DNA of 64,000 nt from CAYVMX01 sp964452725 (GCA_964452725.1 CAYVMX010000003.1:10353-74352), one strand, 5' to 3'; numbered from the stretch's first letter, positions 40,286 through 49,509 are shown. The notes: generated from the letters alone by a model not told the origin. Made by a program: numbers and translations.

Positions 40286-43200
40286 ATGCATAACTCTATT
40301 CGCAAGGCTACGGCTTCTGTGGCTACTGTCGCTCTGTTGGTGACTTCATTGTTTACCTTCGGTGTGACTAGCGTCACAGCTCAAGTAGACTTAGGCTTCA
40401 ACGATGTCAACGACATCTCACCATGGGCGTCCGACTCAATCGGTGCTCTCGTAGATGACGGTATCCTCGCTGGTCGTCCAGACGGATCTTTCGATCCACT
40501 CGGCACTCTCAACCGTGCTGAAATCGCAAAAGTAGCCCAGCTCGGTGCTGGCTTCGCAACCGACACAACAGGCGGACCACACTTCAACGATGTCAATTCT
40601 AGTGATTGGTACTACTCATTTGTAGAGACTCTCTACAACCGTGGTGTAGTCGGTGGTATCAACAACGGCGCTCTCGATGCCAACGGTCTCGCTACATACA
40701 ACCCAGGTGGTGCGGTCAATCGTGCTGAAGGTTCCAAGATCCTCGTCGATGCCTTCGGTCTTGAGACTTCCTACGCTGGTACTCCACCAAACTTTAGCGA
40801 TGTACCAACATCTGCTTGGTACTACGATTCAGTCGAGACTGCTTATGCTCATGGTATCCTCGGTGGTTACGATGACGGCAGCTTCGGTCCTGGTGATCCA
40901 TTCCAACGTCAGCAGCTCGCGGTCGTCGCTGACAACTCTCGTACTGCTAGCGCAGACGGTAGTCTCCGACGTGGTACTTACACAGCAGGTGCTGCTAGTA
41001 CTTACGAGCCAACTACTACTCCTACAGATCCAGTGATCCCAGCTAGTGACGGTACGCTCAACGTAGCAGTATCATCTACTACTCACAACGATCAAATCGT
41101 TCCACAGCTCGCTAGTAGCGTGTCTGTCGGAGTCTTCGACTTCACAGCTAGCTCTAGTGGTGACGTCACTATCACAGGTGTGACTGTCAAACGTGATGGT
41201 CTCGGTCACCGTGATGACTTCACAGATGTCTTCGCTCTAAACGGCGACACGAAGCTCTCAAGTGGTCGTAGCTTCAACTCTGACAACATCATCAGCTTCA
41301 ACTTCAACCCAGACCTCGTGGTCAAAGCTGGTACTACAGAGCGTGTCAACTTCGCTGCTGATATCGCATCAGCTTCTGGCGCCAATGTTACAGCTGGTGA
41401 TACCAACAACTTCACTCTTACAGGTGTCGATGCTGTTACTTCCAACGCAAAGACTGTTACTGGCAACTTCCCACTCACGAGCAACAAAGTCGAGCTCGGT
41501 AGTGTCTCAGTCGGTAATGTCGCAGTCATCAATCAGACTGTCTCAGACACTACTGTCCGTGTCGGTGAGACCAATCAACAAGTCGGTAAATTCAAATTCA
41601 CTCTCAGTAATACTGAAGACGGTACACTCGATACTATTCGCTTCAAGCAAAACGGTAGCGCAGATCCAGGGGATCTATCCAACTTCCGTCTCGTCATCGG
41701 TAGCACGGAGGTAGCTACTACTCCAGAGCAGCAGGGTGATTACATCGTCTTCTCAAACATCGGTAAGGCACTCACAAAAGGTGACTCTTTCACTGTCTAT
41801 GTCTACGCCGACGTACTCGCAGGTGCTGCTAGCAACATCGTAGTAGCAGTCGACGAGAGTGAGGATGTAGTTATCCTTGGAAAGACCTACGGTTACGGTC
41901 TCGATATCAACAACGGTACACCAGGTGTCTTTGCTACTCAGAGCAGCACTACCGTCGCTATCGACGCTGGTAAGCTCACAGTTTCCTTCGACACTAATCC
42001 TGCCAAAGATATCTCCAACGACTCCGACAAGTTCGTCATCGGTAAGCTTCGCTTGGTATCTGGTAGCGAGGGTCCAGTCAATATCAAGAAGCTCTACGGT
42101 GAAATCCGTGTAGTAGACGCTTCGAGTACTACTGATGCTGCTACTGGTCCAGAAAACGGTCTCGAAAATATCAAGCTCCGACGTACAGACGGTAGCGCCG
42201 TCGAGCTCATCGATGCTTCGAGTGTCACAATCACAGCTGATACAAATACCACTACTCATACTGGTACCAATGCTGCTGCTGGTTTCATCGCTTTCTACTT
42301 CAAGGATGTTGAGGTCAACGGTACAGCAACCTTCGATGTCATCGCCGACACCATCAAGGCCAACGTCGCCAACGGTGATAAATTCGACTTCTTCGTCTAC
42401 GCTGCCAAAGATCAGACCGTACCTACCACAGCCGATGGTGCTGTTGGTACTACAGTCGGTCTCGAAGCAGAAAACGAGCAAGGTAAAGTGATCGACACAG
42501 ACATCAACCCAGGTAGTCGTATCTCTACTACACTCACAACTGTCGCTACTCCTACACTCACACTGACACAGGTCACTCTCCAAAACAGCAACGTCGTAAA
42601 GAAGACCAAAGATGTGCCAGTACTCAAGCTGCAAGTTGCAGCCAACGATGTTGAGGATCTCAAAATTACTCAGCTCGCGGTCAATATTGAGTCTGCTCTC
42701 ACAGCTACTCAAAATAAGAACAACATGCAGAACTTCCGTCTGCAGCTCGACGACGGTACTATCATCACCGATGGTACTACTCCGGCTACAGCGACTACCG
42801 GTACTACTCTTGCTCAGGGGTCCAAGGTCGACTTCACTAGTATCAACAACGGTGCTGGTCTCGTAGTGCCAAAGGGTGGCAATATCACCATCACAGTTAT
42901 CGCTGATGCAGCTGATTCAGTTACCGCTGGTAACATGCAAGGTAGTTACGATACCAACAATCTCACGGCAGAACGTGCCGATGGTACTGAGCTGACCAAC
43001 ACTTCTGGTAACCCAAGTAGTGATGAGATTCAAGATGCTAATATTCTGACAACTGCTACACGTGTCATGGCTGTAGTCTCCAATGGTAGCCTCATGGTTA
43101 CTATCGACAGCGACACACCTAGCGCTGCTCTCGTACAGGCTGGTACTACTGGCAACAGCATGTTCCGCCTCAAGCTTGACGCTACAGACGAAAAAGTTAT

Positions 43201-44440
43201 CGTCAAAAAGGCAGTCATTCACAATGTCATCGCAAGTGGTGATGACTCTATCAGCAAAGCTACGCTCTTTGCAGCTCCAGAAGGTAGCACCAACCTCGTC
43301 GAGATCGACAGTCAGTCAACAGTTGATGGTACTAGTGATATTACTTTCAATAACCTTGACACAAAGACCAACCCAATCATCGTCGATCCAGACACAAACA
43401 CCATTCTCTATGTCAAAATTGACACTCGTGAGTCTGGTACAGGTGCTAGTCAGACAGCCGACAGTGGCGATGTTGTTCAGCTACAGCTGATGAACGCTAC
43501 GGCTGACTTTGAGTCTCGTGGTTACGAGTCTGGTGACGACTTCACACGAAACACTAGTGGTGCACCAAGCGCTGGTCAGTGGGGAGTTGGTACTCTCACT
43601 ACTCCAGGTAACGTAACTGGAAACACTCAACAGGTACGTACAGCTCTCGTTACTACTATCGCTCCTACTAGCAGTCAACCAAGCACCGGTACGCTTAGTA
43701 ACGGTGAAAAGGAACTGCTCAAGTTCACAGTCACAGTCGGTAACAACTCAAACACCGATGCTGATGCTGTCCTCAAACGTCTGAAGGTAACAATCGCTGG
43801 TGGTGATCCCGATGGTACTACCACTTCATCACTCAACATCTTCAGTTCGATCGTGCTCTACCGTACAGACGACTCTAGTAACCAGATCACTGGTAACTTC
43901 ACCTCGTTTGGTTCTGGTACGGTCAGTGGTAATGCTCTTACCATTGACAATACAGCCGTCTACTTCACAACGACAGCACTCAAGAAGCTAAACAAAGGTC
44001 AGACTTACACCTTCATCGTTAAGGGTACGCTGGCTAGTACAGCTACCAACAGTTCGATCCAAGCTAGTATTACCAATCTTGGTAGTGCAGCCAATGGTCT
44101 GACAGCCCTCATCACATTCCCTACTACTGGTATCTATACAGTTGGTGAGACTGTGACAGGTGGTACATCTGGTGCTACTGGTATCGTTACAGCATCCGTT
44201 GCCAATACTTCTGTAACTGTTAACAAGATCTCTGGTACGTTTGCAAGCGGTGAGACAATCACTGGAGCAACATCTGCATTCGCTGGTGTAGCTTCCGCTG
44301 CTCCTGTCTACTCCTTCGGTGGTGACTTCATCTACACAGATGACGCTACAGATACCACAGCAGACACAGCTACTAGTCGTTGGACTTCATGGATCGACAC
44401 CAGTGCTACATCTGTAGCTGGTACATCCTTCACCAACTAA
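40286..44440 (+). CDS. Major S-layer protein with three SLH domains
   Basis: A 1384-residue exported protein. Signal peptide MHNSIRKATASVATVALL...VTAQ (about 1-33), three SLH domains (about 36-225; GRPDGSFDPLGTLNRAEIAK, WYYDSVETAYAHGILGGY), then a very long Thr/Ser/Val/Asp-rich array of beta-sandwich domains to the end. Cysteine is essentially absent. Codon choice is narrower than in neighbouring genes (GGT, CTC, ATC, GTC favoured), as expected for an abundant protein. A GTG nine codons upstream (40259) is possible, but ATG at 40286 gives the better signal peptide. A strong terminator follows at once. It is likely the main surface-array subunit. Confidence 0.88.
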   Translation: MHNSIRKATASVATVALLVTSLFTFGVTSVTAQVDLGFNDVNDISPWASDSIGALVDDGILAGRPDGSFDPLGTLNRAEIAKVAQLGAGFATDTTGGPHFNDVNSSDWYYSFVETLYNRGVVGGINNGALDANGLATYNPGGAVNRAEGSKILVDAFGLETSYAGTPPNFSDVPTSAWYYDSVETAYAHGILGGYDDGSFGPGDPFQRQQLAVVADNSRTASADGSLRRGTYTAGAASTYEPTTTPTDPVIPASDGTLNVAVSSTTHNDQIVPQLASSVSVGVFDFTASSSGDVTITGVTVKRDGLGHRDDFTDVFALNGDTKLSSGRSFNSDNIISFNFNPDLVVKAGTTERVNFAADIASASGANVTAGDTNNFTLTGVDAVTSNAKTVTGNFPLTSNKVELGSVSVGNVAVINQTVSDTTVRVGETNQQVGKFKFTLSNTEDGTLDTIRFKQNGSADPGDLSNFRLVIGSTEVATTPEQQGDYIVFSNIGKALTKGDSFTVYVYADVLAGAASNIVVAVDESEDVVILGKTYGYGLDINNGTPGVFATQSSTTVAIDAGKLTVSFDTNPAKDISNDSDKFVIGKLRLVSGSEGPVNIKKLYGEIRVVDASSTTDAATGPENGLENIKLRRTDGSAVELIDASSVTITADTNTTTHTGTNAAAGFIAFYFKDVEVNGTATFDVIADTIKANVANGDKFDFFVYAAKDQTVPTTADGAVGTTVGLEAENEQGKVIDTDINPGSRISTTLTTVATPTLTLTQVTLQNSNVVKKTKDVPVLKLQVAANDVEDLKITQLAVNIESALTATQNKNNMQNFRLQLDDGTIITDGTTPATATTGTTLAQGSKVDFTSINNGAGLVVPKGGNITITVIADAADSVTAGNMQGSYDTNNLTAERADGTELTNTSGNPSSDEIQDANILTTATRVMAVVSNGSLMVTIDSDTPSAALVQAGTTGNSMFRLKLDATDEKVIVKKAVIHNVIASGDDSISKATLFAAPEGSTNLVEIDSQSTVDGTSDITFNNLDTKTNPIIVDPDTNTILYVKIDTRESGTGASQTADSGDVVQLQLMNATADFESRGYESGDDFTRNTSGAPSAGQWGVGTLTTPGNVTGNTQQVRTALVTTIAPTSSQPSTGTLSNGEKELLKFTVTVGNNSNTDADAVLKRLKVTIAGGDPDGTTTSSLNIFSSIVLYRTDDSSNQITGNFTSFGSGTVSGNALTIDNTAVYFTTTALKKLNKGQTYTFIVKGTLASTATNSSIQASITNLGSAANGLTALITFPTTGIYTVGETVTGGTSGATGIVTASVANTSVTVNKISGTFASGETITGATSAFAGVASAAPVYSFGGDFIYTDDATDTTADTATSRWTSWIDTSATSVAGTSFTN

Positions 44441-44452
44441 TAAAAACGTTGT

Positions 44453-44485
44453 AACCTTGGAGGTCCTCGGGACCTCTAAGGTTTT
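44453..44485 (+). terminator. Strong terminator after the S-layer gene
   Basis: AACCTT-GAGGTCC-tc-GGGACCTC-AAGGTT stem (one unpaired base each side), then TTTT, starting 13 bases after the stop. A second stem, GGTTTTAC/GTAAAACC (44480-44503), overlaps its right arm and could form instead. Confidence 0.75.
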
Positions 44486-44533
44486 ACGCGTTGGTGTAAA
44501 ACCTTAAAACCTCTCAAAATAAGTACTTTTCTA

Positions 44534-44565
44534 GACGGGCGGCTTCGCATCTTGCGGACCGCCCG
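44534..44565. other. GC-rich inverted repeat
   Basis: ACGGGCGG/CCGCCCGT stem (8 bp) around a 16-base loop in the gap between the two SLH genes. It may be another terminator or mRNA-stabilising hairpin. Confidence 0.5.
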
Positions 44566-44631
44566 TTTGGTGTTTCCATGAAAGTGGCGCGCCAAAGCTC
44601 TGCATCTGCTCAGTTTAGTCCGATATATTTA

Positions 44632-44656
44632 GAGTCCCCGCGAGGGGGCTTTTTTA
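44632..44656 (+). terminator. Rho-independent terminator
   Basis: AGTCCCC-gcga-GGGGGCT followed by six T, the last of several stem-loops in the 282-bp gap. Confidence 0.65.
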
Positions 44657-44670
44657 TTTGGGTGAGTTTT

Positions 44671-44699
44671 TTGGCTGAGTGCGCGGGAGAGCGTAGAAT
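44671..44699 (+). promoter_or_regulatory. Promoter of the SLH/Kazal gene
   Basis: -35 TTGGCT, a 17-base spacer and -10 TAGAAT (44694-44699), 23 bases before the ATG. Confidence 0.55.
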
Positions 44700-44722
44700 A
44701 AAACCACTTTAATTTTTGTCTT

Positions 44723-46267
44723 ATGCGCCGCCTACTACTTACTCTGCTGTTTACACTACTGATCGCGCCAGCTGCGTTGGCTGCGCCGACTTTTTCCTCG
44801 GCGGCTGATCAGACTTTTCGTCAGTACAGCGTACCGACTCAAGTCCTCGAATTCACCGCTACTGCCGATGCAATAGCACCGGAGCTAACCGCAGCAGGGG
44901 ATTTACGGATCACTATTCCAGAGAGTTTCCCCGCGATCTGGGACGCGAGTATCACGACTGCCTCTGTGAGTGGTACAGCCGTCGACGCTGGACGTTTCGC
45001 TAGTGCTACTCTGCCTGTCAGCTATACCGACCGTGACAAGACCGTGGTGCTAGATATCACCACCGACTTCGCCGCAGGGGAGAGTGTGAGTATCGCCGGA
45101 CTCTATCTCAAAGGGTTCTACAGTGTTTACAGTTCCACCCACTTCACGCTGGACTACGGTGCTACAGCGACTGCTACCGACGCGCGTTTCTTTGCCATCA
45201 CCCGCGCCAAAGACAATGACAAAGACGACACACCACCCAGCGCACCGACCGGACTGACTGCGATCCAGACCAGTGCTGGAGTTCAGCTGCGCTGGACCGA
45301 TCCGACCGACCGCGATCTCACCCTCATCGAAATCCTCCGAGGTGTGAGTCCAGCACCCGTCAGTGGTAGTGCTTACGATGCTGTCCAACCGCAGACCGAG
45401 ACTTATACCGATACCTCTGTCCAGCTCGGCGAGACAGCGACCTATACATTGCGTGCGCTCGACGGACGCAATACTAGCGTGCTCACGCCAGAAGTGTCGC
45501 TCACACTCGTCGAGCAGCCGATCGCCGTCTGTACTGCCGAGTACGCGCCTGTCTGCGGTGCTGATGGTACGACCTACTCCAACGCTTGTAATGCTGGGCT
45601 CGCCGGTATCACCGACTATACGAGTGGGGAGTGCGCTACGAGCGATCCTAAAGCCCTAGAAGCCACACCAGCCACAGATTTGGACCAGCTAGCGACCGAG
45701 GCGGGTATCACCACTACGGAGCTTACAAGCGCCTCAGACGGCTATTCAGATCTGGACACTACCCACTGGTCAGTCGGCTTCCTCGCACGACTCACGCGCG
45801 ATGGTATATTGAGCGGCTATCCCGACGGTACAGTCCAGCCCGACACTACGCTCAACCGTGCCGAGCTAGCGAAGATCACGACCAACGCTTTCAACCTCAC
45901 AGTATTGCCACCGACTTTCGCCGATGTAGAGATGAATGCGTGGTACGGTCCTTTCATCGGAGCAGTGGAGGAGGCTGGGGCAGCGTGGACGACAGGTACG
46001 GATTATCTACCTGCTGCTGCTGTGAGTCGCGGTGAGGCGATCTGGACACTTTTGCAAGCTGCGGGTATCACGCTCACTGCCCCGACTGTCGCGCCTTTCC
46101 CCGATGTCAGCCGGAGCTATGTGTACGCCAGTGCGATCAGCTGGGCAGTTACAAATAATATTGTAAATGGGTATGTCGATGGTAATTTCGGACCCGCCGA
46201 TACACTCACCCGTGCACAAGTAGCGAAGATGGTCGTGCTCTTGAAAGAGTATCTCGCAACGAAGTAA
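44723..46267 (+). CDS. SLH surface protein with fibronectin-III and Kazal-type domains
   Basis: A 514-residue exported protein: signal peptide about 1-20 (APAALAAP), beta domain (about 25-155), fibronectin type III (about 170-265; PSAPTGLTAIQTSAGVQLRW), a Kazal-type domain (about 270-306; CTAEYAPVCGADGTTYSNAC...SGEC) and three C-terminal SLH domains (about 340-514). Kazal domains inhibit serine proteases, so a wall-anchored inhibitor is possible. Only four Cys are clear, so the fold may be a reduced Kazal. It has its own promoter and a strong terminator. Confidence 0.85.
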   Translation: MRRLLLTLLFTLLIAPAALAAPTFSSAADQTFRQYSVPTQVLEFTATADAIAPELTAAGDLRITIPESFPAIWDASITTASVSGTAVDAGRFASATLPVSYTDRDKTVVLDITTDFAAGESVSIAGLYLKGFYSVYSSTHFTLDYGATATATDARFFAITRAKDNDKDDTPPSAPTGLTAIQTSAGVQLRWTDPTDRDLTLIEILRGVSPAPVSGSAYDAVQPQTETYTDTSVQLGETATYTLRALDGRNTSVLTPEVSLTLVEQPIAVCTAEYAPVCGADGTTYSNACNAGLAGITDYTSGECATSDPKALEATPATDLDQLATEAGITTTELTSASDGYSDLDTTHWSVGFLARLTRDGILSGYPDGTVQPDTTLNRAELAKITTNAFNLTVLPPTFADVEMNAWYGPFIGAVEEAGAAWTTGTDYLPAAAVSRGEAIWTLLQAAGITLTAPTVAPFPDVSRSYVYASAISWAVTNNIVNGYVDGNFGPADTLTRAQVAKMVVLLKEYLATK

Positions 46268-46280
46268 GACAAACCAAAAG

Positions 46281-46313
46281 ACCCATTTGCCAGATTGGTA
46301 AGTGGGTTTTTTT
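46281..46313. terminator. Bidirectional terminator between the SLH/Kazal gene and the tRNA-Lys tail
   Basis: ACCCATTTGCCA-gat-TGGTAAGTGGGT (12 bp paired with G-T wobbles), then seven T on the plus strand. In the other direction it lies 5 bp after the tRNA-Lys tail, so it may also end the tRNA-Lys transcript beyond the duplicated 3' end. Confidence 0.75.
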
Positions 46314-46318
46314 GTGAC

Positions 46319-46351
46319 AGAACCTCCGTGGTGGATCGGGTGGGACTTGAA
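46319..46351 (-). repeat. Second copy of tRNA-Lys 3' end plus first 10 bp of element C
   Basis: A 33-bp exact copy of 46486-46518, 167 bp away: 23 bp of tRNA (T-loop to CCA) followed by CGGAGGTTCT of the tail. Confidence 0.95.
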
Positions 46352-46495
46352 GCTAGCTGCGTGATTGTACTAATTCAAAGTCGGTACACGGTGCGCACCG
46401 ATACGGCAGAGCTAATCCCAGCTTTGTGCGGACGTGAGTCCTCGTCCACCACAATCACCACGAAGAACCTTGACACTACGGGTCAAGAACCTCCG
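46352..46495 (-). other. tRNA-tail element C (after tRNA-Lys)
   Basis: A 144-bp non-coding segment. Outer stem ACCACGG/TCGTGGT (with one G-T, using the tRNA A-CCA) and inner TTGAC/GTCAA are joined by two GGTTCT motifs. Then come GGACG/CGTCC, ACAAAGCT-GGGATT-AGCT, CTGCCGTAT, palindrome CGGTGCGCACCG (46389-46400), stem TGTAC/GTACA and final CAGCTAGC before the T-loop copy. This copy shows the shared architecture most completely. Confidence 0.88.
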
Positions 46496-46571
46496 TGGTG
46501 GATCGGGTGGGACTTGAACCCACGACTATCGGCTTAAAAGGCCGCTACTCTACCAACTGAGTTACCGATCC
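46496..46571 (-). tRNA. tRNA-Lys (anticodon TTT)
   Basis: Cloverleaf with acceptor GGATCGG/CCGATCC, discriminator A and encoded CCA. Anticodon loop CTTTTAA gives TTT. Its wobble U is a typical substrate of the Elp3 pathway encoded at 3.6-5.8 kb. Followed by tail element C. Confidence 0.96.
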
Positions 46572-46593
46572 AAAATTTAAATTTAGCCAAGGA

Positions 46594-46602
46594 ATTTTAG
46601 CA
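46594..46602 (-). promoter_or_regulatory. Extended -10 promoter of tRNA-Lys
   Basis: On the minus strand TGCTAAAAT lies 22 bases before the tRNA 5' end. Confidence 0.5.
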
Positions 46603-46617
46603 GAAATTTAAGTACGG

Positions 46618-46623
46618 TAAAAT
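46618..46623 (+). promoter_or_regulatory. -10 box of nfo (leaderless)
   Basis: TAAAAT ends 6 bases before the ATG at 46630, back-to-back with the tRNA-Lys promoter. Confidence 0.5.
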
Positions 46624-46629
46624 AAACTC

Positions 46630-47475
46630 ATGCCCAAACTAATCGCAGGTGCGCACGCTAGTATCGCCAGAGGTTTCGTACGAGCTGCCGAGCAGACCGT
46701 CGAGCAAGTCGGCGGCAGCGCACTTCAGATCTTCCTAAAGTCTCCGCGGGGTGGCTCGCCGTGTAAGCTGACGGATACCGAAGCTGCCGAGTATAGAAAA
46801 TATGCCAAACAGCACGGACTTTTCACCGTGGCGCACTGTAGCTATCTGCTCAACTTCGCCAAAGATTTGGCGGACAAGCAGTGGACGCTCACGAATCTGA
46901 TCGACGACCTCCATAACATCGAACGTTTAGACGGTGCGGGAGTCGTACTCCACATCGGTAAGGCTTTGGAATTGAATCGACAAGTAGCTCTGCGGTGGGT
47001 GATCGCCAATATTCGGACTGTGCTAAACAAAACTAAAAAACTCAAAGCCAAGATAATCCTCGAAAATACAGCTGGACAGGGGACCGAGCTGGGCTACACC
47101 TTCGATGAGTTGGCGACTATTCAAAAAGGTTTGCGAGGTAGTAAACGCGTGGTTTTTTGTCTCGATACTTGCCACGCTTTCGCCGCTGGCTATGATCTCC
47201 GCACGCCTACTGGCGTGAAGCAGACTCTCGCTGAGTTCGATCGGCAGCTGGGTATCAAAAATCTCGCCTGCATTCATTTCAACGACTCCAAGTCTAAGTA
47301 TGAGAGTCGAGTAGATCGTCACGCAGATTTGGATCAGGGTGAGATTGGCTCGACTGGACTGACTGCTGTCGCCAAGTTTGCTCAGGCTAAAAAAATCCCC
47401 CTGATCTTCGAGACTCCTGCTATCACAGCGAGCTATGCCGAGCAGTTGAAAAAACTACAAGGCTGGTTAAAATAA
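46630..47475 (+). CDS. nfo: Endonuclease IV (AP endonuclease)
   Basis: A 281-residue enzyme cutting DNA at abasic sites. Metal ligands and motifs are intact: GAHASIARG at the start, HCSYLLNFA, VVLHIGKA, ILENTAGQG, CLDTCHAFAAGYD, IHFNDSKSKYESRVDRHADLDQGEIG and IFETP. Full length. Probable leaderless mRNA. Confidence 0.95.
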   Translation: MPKLIAGAHASIARGFVRAAEQTVEQVGGSALQIFLKSPRGGSPCKLTDTEAAEYRKYAKQHGLFTVAHCSYLLNFAKDLADKQWTLTNLIDDLHNIERLDGAGVVLHIGKALELNRQVALRWVIANIRTVLNKTKKLKAKIILENTAGQGTELGYTFDELATIQKGLRGSKRVVFCLDTCHAFAAGYDLRTPTGVKQTLAEFDRQLGIKNLACIHFNDSKSKYESRVDRHADLDQGEIGSTGLTAVAKFAQAKKIPLIFETPAITASYAEQLKKLQGWLK

Positions 47476-47542
47476 AAATCCACTCATACTGTCAACACAT
47501 TCAACAGCTTTAAATATTTTTTTACTTCTAATCCTTATCCTC

Positions 47543-47845
47543 ATGAGCGATACCATCTATACACGCGAGCACCCTGGCGACTTCGCCGAAAAAGTCGAGA
47601 AACACATTCCAGTCATCGAGATTGAAAATAGTACAATCACTGTCAGAGTCGGCGCCGAGGTACACCCGATGGAGGAGGCGCACTATATCGAGTGGATCGC
47701 GCTCTACCGAGATGGTACCGAGATTGCCCGCCAGACATTACAAGCGGGTGGTGTACCCGAGGCGAAGTTCACAGATATTGAAAATACAACAGGACTCAAA
47801 GCTCGCGCCAGCTGTAATCTGCACGGAGTCTGGGAGAGTGAGTAG
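47543..47845 (+). CDS. Superoxide reductase (1Fe, neelaredoxin type)
   Basis: A 100-residue protein reducing superoxide to peroxide without making oxygen, a typical defence of anaerobes. Iron ligands: His in VEKHIPVIE, His pair in VHPMEEAHYIEWI, and Cys/His in ASCNLHGVW. There is no N-terminal desulforedoxin domain. A 9-bp stem terminator follows. Suggests an anaerobic or microaerobic habitat. Confidence 0.9.
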   Translation: MSDTIYTREHPGDFAEKVEKHIPVIEIENSTITVRVGAEVHPMEEAHYIEWIALYRDGTEIARQTLQAGGVPEAKFTDIENTTGLKARASCNLHGVWESE

Positions 47846-47875
47846 TGTCCGAAGTACTGTACAAATGTACACTTG

Positions 47876-47907
47876 AGCAGACTATCTAGTTTGGGTAGTC
47901 TGCTTTT
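47876..47907 (+). terminator. Terminator after superoxide reductase
   Basis: AGCAGACTA/TAGTCTGCT (9 bp) around an 11-base loop, then a short T run. It ends 4 bases before the TTG start of the next gene. Confidence 0.65.
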
Positions 47908-47910
47908 ACT

Positions 47911-48564
47911 TTGTCTCGCAAATATCTCAAAATACTCTTCGGTACGCTTTGGTTGGTGCTGCTCGCGGTAGCGGTTTATTTTTATGTTACTCAGCGTGAA
48001 TCACTGACTATCACTAGTATCCGGACATGGGTAGCTACGTTGGGATATTGGGCGCCACCACTTTATATCCTTGCCTACACTATTCGTCCGTTGGTGTTTT
48101 TCCCTACCTCTATCATGACGAGCGCGAGTGTTTTACTCTTTGGTCCGTTGCCGGCGTGGATCTTTGCCTATGTCGGTGAGAATCTCTCTGCCAATCTCGC
48201 TTTTTTTGTGGCGCGCTTCCTCGGGTCAGACTTCGTCCAGAGTCATGAAAACAAACTAATCCAAAAGTACGATCAAAAACTTGCTCATTGTGGTTTCATG
48301 ACTATTCTCACGTTGCGCTTGATCCCGCTTTTCCCATTTGATTTCGTCAATTATTCAGCTGGACTCTCGCGAGTACGCCACTGGAACTATCTCTGGGGTA
48401 CGCTGCTGGGTGTGATCCCTGGACTCTCGGCGTATATCCTCCTCGCGGCTGGCATCACTGATGATCTGCGTTATTTCTGGTGGTCGCTGGGACTCTTTGC
48501 CTTACTCATCGGTGGTGGGTGGCTCTACCGCCGCTACACTCACAAACAAAAACCCTGCCAGTAG
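47911..48564 (+). CDS. TVP38/TMEM64 (DedA-like) membrane protein
   Basis: A 217-residue polytopic protein with a TTG start. YILAYTIRPLVFFPTSIMTSASVLLFGPLPAWIFAYVGENLSANLAFFVARFLG and LRLIPLFPFDFVNYSAGLSRV are family hallmarks (SNARE-associated/VTT fold). These proteins are linked to lipid or solute movement across membranes. It ends inside a bidirectional terminator. Confidence 0.85.
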   Translation: MSRKYLKILFGTLWLVLLAVAVYFYVTQRESLTITSIRTWVATLGYWAPPLYILAYTIRPLVFFPTSIMTSASVLLFGPLPAWIFAYVGENLSANLAFFVARFLGSDFVQSHENKLIQKYDQKLAHCGFMTILTLRLIPLFPFDFVNYSAGLSRVRHWNYLWGTLLGVIPGLSAYILLAAGITDDLRYFWWSLGLFALLIGGGWLYRRYTHKQKPCQ

Positions 48565-48574
48565 CAGGGTTTTT
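48548..48574. terminator. Bidirectional terminator
   Basis: AAAAACCCTGC-cagta-GCAGGGTTTTT. It serves both convergent genes. The stop codon of the TVP38 gene lies inside the loop/right arm. Confidence 0.85.
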
Positions 48575-48603
48575 GGAAGTGTTTAGTTTTATTTAGACGC
48601 GGA

Positions 48604-49308
48604 CTACTTGATATCTTTGCGGATTCTTTTGATCGTATCGGCTGCTGTGTCGCGACCACCGAGACCAAAAGCAATAGCAAAAGCTGCTGCGAGACCGAGA
48701 CCGAGGTTGTCAAAGAAAGATTGTAAAAGGTCAGAACCAATGCCGAGCTGCTTGAGAGCGGCGAAGATCGTGAAGATTACAATAGCGTAACGCGTGACAC
48801 TGGAAGCGATGCTAGGTGAGCCAGTCTTGGTTGCTCGAGCAGTACCGTGGGCTAGATCTGCGAGGAAGTTTGCTACGAGGACACCGACGATAGTGATGAT
48901 AACCGCGATAATGATATCTGGAATGTAATTCAAGACATCGTTTAAGAACTCATTGACCTGAGCTAGACCAAACTTGTCCATGGCCGACATGAAGAAAGCG
49001 ATGAGGATAAACCACTTCACAATTTCTTCAAAAACTCGACTGATGTTTAGTCGGATACCCGCTTTTTGGAAAATCCCCAAAATACCAGTAGAACCAAGGA
49101 GATCGTCGAGGCGGATCACTTCGGTGACCTTGGCGACGATTTTGGCGAGGATGACGGCGATGATCCAGCCAGCGAGTAGGATCACGATACCTTCGGCGAT
49201 GTCTGGCAGGATACCTAGTACGCCGTCCCAGAGGTTACCAAGGGAGTTTTGGATACCATCGGTGAAACCCGCAAACGGGTTGGCGACAGCAGTAGTTGTT
49301 TCTTCCAT
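48604..49308 (-). CDS. Conserved TM-helix (MscS-related) membrane protein
   Basis: A 234-residue protein with four or five membrane helices (LPDIAEGIVILLAGWIIAVILAKIV; YIPDIIIAVIITIVGVLVANFLADL; a Gly-rich terminal LGLGLAAAFAIAFGLGGRDTAADTI). This is the conserved helix repeat found next to mechanosensitive-channel domains. No MscS beta domain is present, so it is a pore-lining segment only. Confidence 0.82.
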   Translation of the reverse strand: MEETTTAVANPFAGFTDGIQNSLGNLWDGVLGILPDIAEGIVILLAGWIIAVILAKIVAKVTEVIRLDDLLGSTGILGIFQKAGIRLNISRVFEEIVKWFILIAFFMSAMDKFGLAQVNEFLNDVLNYIPDIIIAVIITIVGVLVANFLADLAHGTARATKTGSPSIASSVTRYAIVIFTIFAALKQLGIGSDLLQSFFDNLGLGLAAAFAIAFGLGGRDTAADTIKRIRKDIK

Positions 49309-49441
49309 GAGAAGAGGGAATTAAAGGGTGAAAAGGAATCCGCGGAACCGAGTGAGAGTTGAAGAAATATAAGAAGTAGTAGATGCTTAGGTATTGAACA
49401 CAAAATTAGTTCAAGGTGTATTTAAAAGGAAATAATAGTCA

Positions 49442-49509
49442 GCGTCAACGAAGTACACAAAAATAGTACAACTATTTGGCTTGAATAAGCCAAAAACTCA
49501 GGTTGACGC
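49442..49509. other. Structured inverted repeat upstream of efp
   Basis: GCGTCAAC (49442-49449) pairs with GTTGACGC (49502-49509) and encloses hairpin TTTGGCTT-gaat-AAGCCAAA (49475-49494). It lies in the 285-bp gap between the divergent TM-helix gene and efp, otherwise empty. A regulatory leader or terminator-like element is possible. Confidence 0.5.
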
